Assembly: GCA_035465695.1 (NCBI GenBank)
Contig: DATIVR010000026.1
Location: 1 to 27,904, forward strand
Direction of reading: 5' to 3'
DNA: 27,904 nucleotides
Origin: DASUBN01 sp035465695
Lineage (GTDB): Bacteria; Pseudomonadota; Gammaproteobacteria; Natronospirales; REEB76
A program made the position numbers and the translations under genes. Shown here one piece after another: positions 23,213 through 27,904 of the stretch. Under the pieces are notes generated by a model. That model had not been told where the DNA came from. It searched no databases and saw only the letters and a program-made list of their open reading frames with translations. Position 1 is the first letter of the stretch; the number at the start of each line of letters is the position of its first letter.

Positions 23213-24430
23213 ATGAACAAGAGCATCGAACTGGAAGACAGATATTGCGCCCACAACTATCACCCTCTGCATGTGGTGCTGGTGCGCGGCGAAGGCGTGC
23301 ACGTCTGGGATGAGGCAGGCAACAAGTATCTCGACATGATGAGCGCCTATTCCGCGGTCAGCCATGGTCACGCGCATCCCAGGCTCGTGAAGGCGCTCTC
23401 GGAGCAGGCAGGCAAGCTCGCCATCTGCTCCCGCGCCTTCCACAGCGACAAGCTCGGCAGCTTCCTCAAGCGCCTGTGCGAGCTCACCGGCATGGACATG
23501 GCGTTGCCCATGAACACCGGCGCCGAAGCGGTGGAGACGGCCCTCAAGGCGGCGCGCAAATGGGCATATAAGGTCAAGGGCGTGGCCGCGGACAAGGCCG
23601 AGATCATCGCCTGCACCGGCAATTTCCACGGCCGCACCATCGCCATCGTGGCCATGTCGAGCGAAGCCCAGTACAGGGACGGCTTCGGCCCCTTCCCCGG
23701 CGGCATGAGACTCATCCCCTATGGCGACGCGGAAGCCCTCGAGCAGGCCATCACGCCGAATACTGCCGCGTTCCTGGTGGAACCCATCCAGGGCGAGGCG
23801 GGCATCGTGGTGCCGCCGGCGGGCTTCCTGAAGCGAGCCGCCGAGATCTGCAAGAAGCATAACGTGCTGTTCATCGCTGACGAGATCCAGACCGGCCTCG
23901 GCCGCACCGGCAAGCTCCTGGCCTGCCAGCACGAGGGCGTGCAGCCCGATGGACTCATCCTTGGCAAGGCGCTGGGTGGCGGCTTGCTGCCCGTGTCCGC
24001 CTTCCTCGCGCGCAAGCAGGTGATGGAGGTATTCCATCCCGGCGACCACGGCAGTACCTTCGGCGGCAATCCGCTGGCGGCAGCCGTGGGCATGGAAGCA
24101 CTGCAGGTGCTTCAAGACGAGAAGCTGGCGGAACGTTCCGCCGAACTAGGCGCGCACCTCATGCAGAAGCTCGCCGCGCTCAAGAGTCCGCTCATCAAGA
24201 GCCTGCGCGGCAAGGGCCTGTTCGTGGGCATCGAGATCGACTCCAAGCAGGGGCGTGCCCGAGAAGTCTGCGAGCGGCTCATGGCCCACGGCATCCTCTC
24301 CAAGGAGACCCACGAGACCGTGGTGCGCCTGGCGCCGCCCTTGGTCATCACTCGCGAGCAGATCGACTGGGCGGTGGACCGCATCGCGCTGGTGCTGGCG
24401 GAGATGGGGAAGTTGAAGGCCGCGTCCTGA
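23213..24430 (+). CDS. rocD: Ornithine aminotransferase
   Basis: This fold-type I PLP aminotransferase converts ornithine and 2-oxoglutarate to glutamate-5-semialdehyde and glutamate. The product is 405 residues. Motifs are MNTGAEAVETALKAARKWAY, CTGNFHGRT, FLVEPIQGEAGI, and IADEIQTGLGRTGK (D223 binds the PLP nitrogen). ILGKALGGGLLP carries the Schiff-base lysine K252, and GSTFGGNPLA follows. Acetylornithine aminotransferase is a close relative, but YxxxHNYHPLHVVLVRGEGVHV is typical of ornithine aminotransferases. The gene stands alone between its own promoter and a bidirectional terminator. Confidence 0.92.
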   Translation: MNKSIELEDRYCAHNYHPLHVVLVRGEGVHVWDEAGNKYLDMMSAYSAVSHGHAHPRLVKALSEQAGKLAICSRAFHSDKLGSFLKRLCELTGMDMALPMNTGAEAVETALKAARKWAYKVKGVAADKAEIIACTGNFHGRTIAIVAMSSEAQYRDGFGPFPGGMRLIPYGDAEALEQAITPNTAAFLVEPIQGEAGIVVPPAGFLKRAAEICKKHNVLFIADEIQTGLGRTGKLLACQHEGVQPDGLILGKALGGGLLPVSAFLARKQVMEVFHPGDHGSTFGGNPLAAAVGMEALQVLQDEKLAERSAELGAHLMQKLAALKSPLIKSLRGKGLFVGIEIDSKQGRAREVCERLMAHGILSKETHETVVRLAPPLVITREQIDWAVDRIALVLAEMGKLKAAS

Positions 24431-24455
24431 TACTGTCGGGAACCGCGAGATCAAG

Positions 24456-24481
24456 AAAGGCCGCTCGCAAGAGCGGCCTTT
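24456..24481. terminator. Bidirectional intrinsic terminator after rocD
   Basis: AAAGGCCGCTC (24456-24466) pairs with GAGCGGCCTTT (24471-24481) around GCAA, and TGTCTT follows. It lies between the converging rocD and DUF4870-like genes, so it can serve both. Confidence 0.9.
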
Positions 24482-24498
24482 GTCTTAACGGTATTCGC

Positions 24499-24843
24499 TC
24501 ATATCCACGCGTCGGCGGACATGGTCTTGTTCCCGGCGAGATCGATGAGGCCGCGGATGTGGCGGTACACGTACCAGAGCCAGATGACCAGGCCGCCCAG
24601 CCAGGCGAGCGGGATGCCGATCACTGTCACGACCAGCGCCACGCAGATGATGCAGCCCAGCAAGGCATACCAGAAGCTCTTGATCATCCAGGCCTGATGG
24701 CTGTCGATCATCTCCCCATGGCCGTCGTTCTTGACCACGTAGTTGATGATGAGCGCGACGATGCTGGGCAGACCGAACATGGCGCCGAGCAGATGCAGTA
24801 CATAGGCGACGATGGTGATGGTACGGCCGTTGTCGGAACTCAT
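24499..24843 (-). CDS. DUF4870-like small membrane protein
   Basis: The 114-residue protein has three hydrophobic stretches: ITIVAYVLHLLGAMFGLPSI with VALIINYVV, then SFWYALLGCIICVALVVTVI and IPLAWLGGLVIWLWYV. HQAWMIKSFWYALL is the type of motif seen in DUF4870. The function of this family is unknown. The start ATG (24843) follows GGGGAGGGG four bases away. A longer reading with an ATG at 24897 would be without an RBS. It is convergent with rocD and follows alaX by 70 bp. Confidence 0.8.
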   Translation of the reverse strand: MSSDNGRTITIVAYVLHLLGAMFGLPSIVALIINYVVKNDGHGEMIDSHQAWMIKSFWYALLGCIICVALVVTVIGIPLAWLGGLVIWLWYVYRHIRGLIDLAGNKTMSADAWI

Positions 24844-24913
24844 TGTTCCCCTCCCCGTTGAAAGAACATCGGAAAGAAGATACTCCAAAAGCGACATCGC
24901 GGGTCTGCGGCCC

Positions 24914-25630
24914 TTATGGCCTCGCGGCAGGGAATTCCAGCCGTACCCGGCGATTCTGTTTGCCTTTCTTCTCCACCTTGGTGATTAGCACCTCGCCGAT
25001 CTCGCCGATGCGCGCCACGTGGGTGCCCCCGCAGGGCTGCAGATCGATGCCTTCCACCTGCACGAGGCGCACCTGGCCGGCTCCGCGCGGCGGCTGTACG
25101 GACATGGTCTTGACCAGCTCCGGATGCGCATCGAGTTCGGCGTCGCTGATCCAGCGGAACGATACCGGCGCGTCCTGCCTGATGAGCGCATCGAGCTTCG
25201 CTTGCACCTCGGTCTGATCCGGGCTCTCCGGCAGGTCGAAATCCAGCCGGCCATAGCCGTCTCCCACGGCACCGCCGGTCACCGGCGCGACAATCACGGC
25301 GGAGAGGAGATGCAGGCAGGTGTGCATGCGCATGAGGCGGTGGCGGCGCTGCCAATCTATCCGGCCTGACACGCGGGTCCCGGGGGCCAGTTCGATCGCG
25401 GCCTCGGCCAGCAGATGCGCCACCGTGCCGGGCTGCTCGCCTTTCTTCGTATCGCTCACTTGGAGCTGCCGCCCATCTGGGAGCACCAGCATCCCGACGT
25501 CGCCGGGCTGGCCGCCGCCCTCCGGGTAGAAGAGCGTGCGGTCCAGCACCACCCGGCCCGGCGCGGAGGGCAGGACCGCCGCCTCGAACTCGGTGGCATA
25601 GGCATCGTCACGGAACAAGAGTTCGGTCAC
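24914..25630 (-). CDS. Alanyl-tRNA editing protein (AlaX family)
   Basis: This freestanding editing-domain homologue of AlaRS hydrolyses misacylated Ser-tRNA(Ala) or Gly-tRNA(Ala). It is 238 residues long. The N-terminal EGGGQPGD Gly-rich motif, H103 and H107 (HTCLH), and C200 and H204 (CGGTH) form the expected zinc-binding site, as in AlaX-M type proteins. The start is the GTG at 25630, which overlaps the msrB stop as GTGA. A longer reading frame extends upstream through msrB but has no similarity to the family. Translational coupling with msrB is likely, which would link methionine repair and translation quality control. Confidence 0.9.
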   Translation of the reverse strand: MTELLFRDDAYATEFEAAVLPSAPGRVVLDRTLFYPEGGGQPGDVGMLVLPDGRQLQVSDTKKGEQPGTVAHLLAEAAIELAPGTRVSGRIDWQRRHRLMRMHTCLHLLSAVIVAPVTGGAVGDGYGRLDFDLPESPDQTEVQAKLDALIRQDAPVSFRWISDAELDAHPELVKTMSVQPPRGAGQVRLVQVEGIDLQPCGGTHVARIGEIGEVLITKVEKKGKQNRRVRLEFPAARP

Positions 25631-26028
25631 TTCGTCTCGTCCTTCTTGAAGTCGAGGGAGCAGGAGTTGACGCAGTAGCGCAGGCCACCGGGGCCCGGGC
25701 CGTCGGGGAACACGTGGCCCAGGTGGGCGTCGCACTTGGCGCAGACCACCTCGGTGCGCTCCATGAAGTGGCTGCGGTCGTGGTGCATCTCGACGTTCTG
25801 CGGGTCCGCGGGCGCCGTGAAGCTCGGCCAGCCGGAGCCGGAGTCGTACTTGGTATCCGATGAGAACAAGGGGGTGCCGCAGCAGGCACAGCGGTACAGA
25901 CCCGCTTCGTGGTTCTCCACATATTTGCCGGTGAAGGGCCGCTCGGTGCCTTTCTTCCGGGCCACGGCGTACTGTTCCGGGCTGAGCTCCTTCTGCCACT
26001 CCGCATCGCTTTTCCTGATCTTCTCCAT
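25627..26028 (-). CDS. msrB: Peptide-methionine (R)-S-oxide reductase MsrB
   Basis: It reduces methionine-R-sulfoxide in proteins. The product is about 133 residues. Numbered from ATG 26028, the zinc site is C47/C50 (RCACCG) with C96/C99 (CAKC). The SGSGWPSF and HLGHVFPDGPGP motifs are typical, and the catalytic Cys is in RYCVNSCSL (about C119). The extra Cys in NSCSL sits close to the catalytic one and might act in resolution; that is inference. The start at ATG 26028 has GAGG upstream. A GTG two codons earlier is possible. Cytoplasmic, with no signal peptide. Confidence 0.95.
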   Translation of the reverse strand: MEKIRKSDAEWQKELSPEQYAVARKKGTERPFTGKYVENHEAGLYRCACCGTPLFSSDTKYDSGSGWPSFTAPADPQNVEMHHDRSHFMERTEVVCAKCDAHLGHVFPDGPGPGGLRYCVNSCSLDFKKDETK

Positions 26029-26203
26029 GGTCACCTCTTGCTTAGGTTCGCTCCATCCATATAAGACCCGAGCCGGAGCCTGCGTGTTACGCCAGTATGC
26101 TCCGTGCCGGACTACAGGAAACCGCTGGCTTTTGATACCCTAGGCGCCCTCAGAAGGCCGTCCATCAGGCCTCCACCCGTATTCGTCCTAGGGAGATATT
26201 CCG

Positions 26204-26545
26204 ATGCGGACCCGCGCATTCGTCCTCGTCCTGACCTGTGGCCTGCTGGGCTTGAGCACCGCGGCCTATGCCGACGGTGACGCCGCCAAAGGCAAGACCG
26301 AGTCCTACACCTGCATCGGCTGCCATGGCATCCCGGGCTACGACAACATGTATCCCAACTACCACGTGCCCAAGCTGGCCGGCCAGCATGCCGCTTATAT
26401 CGTGCAGGCCCTCAAGGAATACAAGTCCGGCGACCGCGCCCACCGCACCATGCATGCCCAGGCCTCGTCCCTGACGGACCAGCAGATGCAGGATATCGCC
26501 GCCTATTTCGAGAGCTTGGGGCATACGACCCCGGCCGGACAGTGA
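26204..26545 (+). CDS. Monohaem cytochrome c, c4/c553-like (first of a pair)
   Basis: The 113-residue periplasmic protein has a signal peptide (about residues 1-23, cleavage after AYA). The haem site is C37-I-G-C40-H41, and the axial Met is near M83 (HRTMHAQASSL). KLAGQHAAYIVQALKEYKSG and DIAAYFESLG are the helices seen in one half of cytochrome c4. GGGAG lies 8 bases upstream of the ATG. The 175 bp before it, up to msrB, hold no gene, and no clear promoter could be set. The next gene encodes a similar protein 11 bp downstream. Confidence 0.9.
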   Translation: MRTRAFVLVLTCGLLGLSTAAYADGDAAKGKTESYTCIGCHGIPGYDNMYPNYHVPKLAGQHAAYIVQALKEYKSGDRAHRTMHAQASSLTDQQMQDIAAYFESLGHTTPAGQ

Positions 26546-26556
26546 GGAAAGACCCC

Positions 26557-26904
26557 ATGAAGAAGCAACTCGTCGTCCTCGCCGCGCTCGGTCTCGCCGC
26601 TAGCGCCGCCTATGCCGACGGCAACGCCGAAGCGGGGAAGCAGATCGCCACCAAGGTGTGCGCCGCTTGCCACAGCCTGAACGGCATCAGCAACAAGGGC
26701 CAGGATCCGCAACCGCCGATCCTGGCCGGCCAATACAAGGACTACATCATCCAGGCGCTGCATGAGTACAAGCTCAACCAGCGCAAGGGCTCACCCATGA
26801 ACGCCATGGTGGCGCCGCTCTCCGAGGAAGACATCCAGGACGTGGCGGAGTATTTCTCCGGCTTGCCCGGCCCGCTCGGCTCCATCCCGAAAGGCGGGCA
26901 TTGA
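26557..26904 (+). CDS. Monohaem cytochrome c, c4/c553-like (second of a pair)
   Basis: The 115-residue protein has a signal peptide (MKKQLVVLAALGLAASAAYA) and the haem site C35-A-A-C38-H39. Methionine candidates for the axial ligand are at 81 and 84 (SPMNAMVAPLSEED). The ILAGQYKDYIIQALHEYKLNQR helix is close to that of the upstream gene, so the two are paralogues. The start is ATG 26557 with GAGGAAAG upstream, part of it within the previous gene's stop. It probably passes electrons to a terminal oxidase or a reductase; the partner is not in the window. A terminator follows. Confidence 0.9.
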   Translation: MKKQLVVLAALGLAASAAYADGNAEAGKQIATKVCAACHSLNGISNKGQDPQPPILAGQYKDYIIQALHEYKLNQRKGSPMNAMVAPLSEEDIQDVAEYFSGLPGPLGSIPKGGH

Positions 26905-26932
26905 GCCTTCGCCGGGGCTGAAAGTCGTTCAA

Positions 26933-26960
26933 GAGAAACCCCGCTGCGGCGGGGTTTCTC
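26933..26960 (+). terminator. Intrinsic terminator after the cytochrome pair
   Basis: GAGAAACCCCGC (26933-26944) pairs perfectly with GCGGGGTTTCTC (26949-26960) around the loop TGCG, and GTTCT follows. It lies just before the SDR gene, which needs its own promoter or read-through. Confidence 0.85.
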
Positions 26961-26976
26961 GTTCTAGTATGTAGTC

Positions 26977-27789
26977 ATGGGTCAACTGAGCGGCAAATCC
27001 ATCATCCTCACCGGCGCTTCCCAGGGCCTGGGGGCAGTCATGGCCCGCGCCCTGGCGGCTGAAGGAGCGGACTTGATCCTCGCCGCCCGCTCGGAAGAAA
27101 AGCTCAAGGCCGTGGGCCTGTCGTTGCCCAAGAGCATCCGCGTCCATATCCAACCCACTGATGTGACCTCTGCCTCCGACCGCGCCGCGCTGCTGGCGCG
27201 CGCTCACGCGGAGTTCGGCCGTATCGACGTTCTCATCAACAACGCCGCGGTGGAGGAGCTCGCGGTGTTCGCCGAGCAGGACCCTGCGGCGCTGGAACGC
27301 ATCCTGGCCACCAACCTCCTGGCGCCCATGCAACTCACCCGCGCGGTGTTGCCGGAGATGCTGGCGCGCGGCCAAGGACATGTGGTGAACATTGCATCGC
27401 TGGCCGGACGTACCGGTATGCCCTATGGCGCTGCATATTCAGGCAGCAAGGGCGGCCTTGCGGAATGGAGCATCTCGCTGGCCGCGGAGCTGCGTGACAG
27501 TGGCGTCGCCGTGTCGGTGATCTGCCCGGGCTTCGTGGATGAGACGGGCATGTTCGCCCGCAAGGGACAGCCTGCGCCCCGCAGCATCGGCGCCTCGCAT
27601 CCGCAAGCCGTGTCCGGAGCCGTGTTGCGAGTGTTGCAGACGCGCAAGGTGGAGGTAGTGGTAAACCCGAAGCCGGTGCGCCTGCTCATGGCATTGAAGG
27701 CGCTTTCCCCGGAGACTGCCTTGGCAGTGGGCCGTCGCCTGGGACTGCTGGAGTTCCTGAGGTCTATAGCCACCCGCCCCCATGCCTAG
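26977..27789 (+). CDS. Short-chain dehydrogenase/reductase
   Basis: The 270-residue classical SDR has the cofactor motif TGASQGLG (12-19), NNAA (88-91), catalytic S141, and the YSGSK motif (Y154, K158). The PGFVDETGM segment follows the active site. The C-terminal part (about 230-270) is longer than in minimal SDRs and may be helical. The substrate is unknown. The ATG comes 17 bp after the terminator stem, so no typical leader exists. No RBS is convincing. Specific function cannot be given from sequence alone. Confidence 0.9.
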   Translation: MGQLSGKSIILTGASQGLGAVMARALAAEGADLILAARSEEKLKAVGLSLPKSIRVHIQPTDVTSASDRAALLARAHAEFGRIDVLINNAAVEELAVFAEQDPAALERILATNLLAPMQLTRAVLPEMLARGQGHVVNIASLAGRTGMPYGAAYSGSKGGLAEWSISLAAELRDSGVAVSVICPGFVDETGMFARKGQPAPRSIGASHPQAVSGAVLRVLQTRKVEVVVNPKPVRLLMALKALSPETALAVGRRLGLLEFLRSIATRPHA

Positions 27790-27805
27790 GGCGGCCGCAA
27801 ACCCG

Positions 27806-27833
27806 TTGTAAACCCTGTGCAGGATGCTACACT
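27806..27833 (+). promoter_or_regulatory. Putative promoter for the riboswitch transcript
   Basis: TTGTAA (27806-27811) and TACACT (27828-27833) lie 16 bp apart, each 4 of 6 to the sigma-70 consensus. The expected transcript start near 27840 is right at the beginning of the riboswitch, which supports it. Confidence 0.6.
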
Positions 27834-27836
27834 TCA

Positions 27837-27904
27837 GGGGACACGAAACGGCAAACCCGTCCGAAAGGCGGGGGCGCAAAGTCACCGGTCTAAGGGGTGC
27901 AAAC
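27837..27904 (+). ncRNA. Class I cyclic-di-GMP riboswitch (GEMM), 3' part cut by window edge
   Basis: The segment shows CACGAAACGGCAAACC, then a stem closed by the GAAA loop (CCCGTCC-GAAA-GGCGGG, with one bulged U). GCGCAAAG follows, and then CCGGTCTAAGG, the tetraloop receptor strand. These are the ordered landmarks of the GEMM-I/c-di-GMP-I family. The G before CAAACC is kept, which is the base expected for c-di-GMP rather than the A of cGAMP-sensing variants. The base before CGCAAAG is G where A is usual. The conserved C at the far side and any expression platform lie outside the window, so on or off behaviour cannot be told. Confidence 0.93.

Noticed and set aside
25631..25999. Upstream extension of the alanyl-tRNA editing frame through msrB
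   Set aside because: The extension is Arg/Pro/Gly-rich, out of phase with msrB, and unlike the family. The GTG at 25630 gives the normal length.
26040..26203. Possible remnant of the 126-bp palindrome upstream of the cytochrome genes
   Set aside because: Only short matches such as AGTATGCTCCG to the reverse complement of the central segment were seen, without the terminal repeats.
1..27904. tRNA, rRNA, CRISPR array, transposase or integrase
   Set aside because: None could be recognised in the sequence on either strand.

Overview
The window is a GC-rich, densely coded chromosomal segment. It most likely comes from a gammaproteobacterium with type IV pili, in or near the Xanthomonadales/Nevskiales. 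This placement rests on gene content and order, not on any search. The order chpA-pilJ-pilI-pilH-pilG / gshB-tonB-yqgE-ruvX-pyrB ... pilU-pilT / yggS-proC-yggT matches the known Pseudomonas aeruginosa neighbourhood (roughly PA0392-PA0413), with losses and insertions. There is no sign of a phage, integron, IS element or CRISPR array.

Region 1 (1-6903, minus strand) is the Pil-Chp chemosensory operon that controls twitching and surface responses. It runs pilG, pilH, pilI, pilJ, chpA, and chpA leaves the window at base 1. A pilK methyltransferase is not found between pilJ and chpA. Region 2 (7151-12182, plus strand) holds gshB, a TonB-like protein, yqgE, ruvX, pyrB and a PyrK-like iron-sulfur flavoprotein. 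It ends at a strong bidirectional terminator. Region 3 (12250-17903, minus strand) holds a secreted S9 prolyl-oligopeptidase-family peptidase, then three tandem PilT-family retraction ATPases (pilT, pilU and a third paralogue). A 126-bp imperfect palindrome lies between the last two.

Region 4 (18031-21096, plus strand) contains yggS (apparently with a CTG start), proC (TTG start), yggT, yggU and an HU-family DNA-binding protein. Region 5 (21186-23122, minus strand) has a TerB-like protein, a small outer-membrane beta-barrel protein and a short alpha/beta hydrolase. Region 6 (23213-28k) contains an ornithine aminotransferase, a DUF4870-like membrane protein, msrB coupled to an alanyl-tRNA editing protein, two consecutive monohaem cytochromes c and an SDR oxidoreductase. 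The last 70 bases are the 5' part of a class I cyclic-di-GMP riboswitch whose target gene lies beyond the edge.

No gene-free stretch exceeds 300 bases. The largest are about 250 bp (pilG-gshB) and 231 bp (tonB-yqgE), and both carry structured DNA that is listed below. The common theme is type IV pilus sensing and retraction, embedded in housekeeping genes. The most unusual features are the third retraction ATPase with its long palindrome, the cluster of four back-to-back hairpins, the PyrK-like gene after pyrB, and the riboswitch at the edge.
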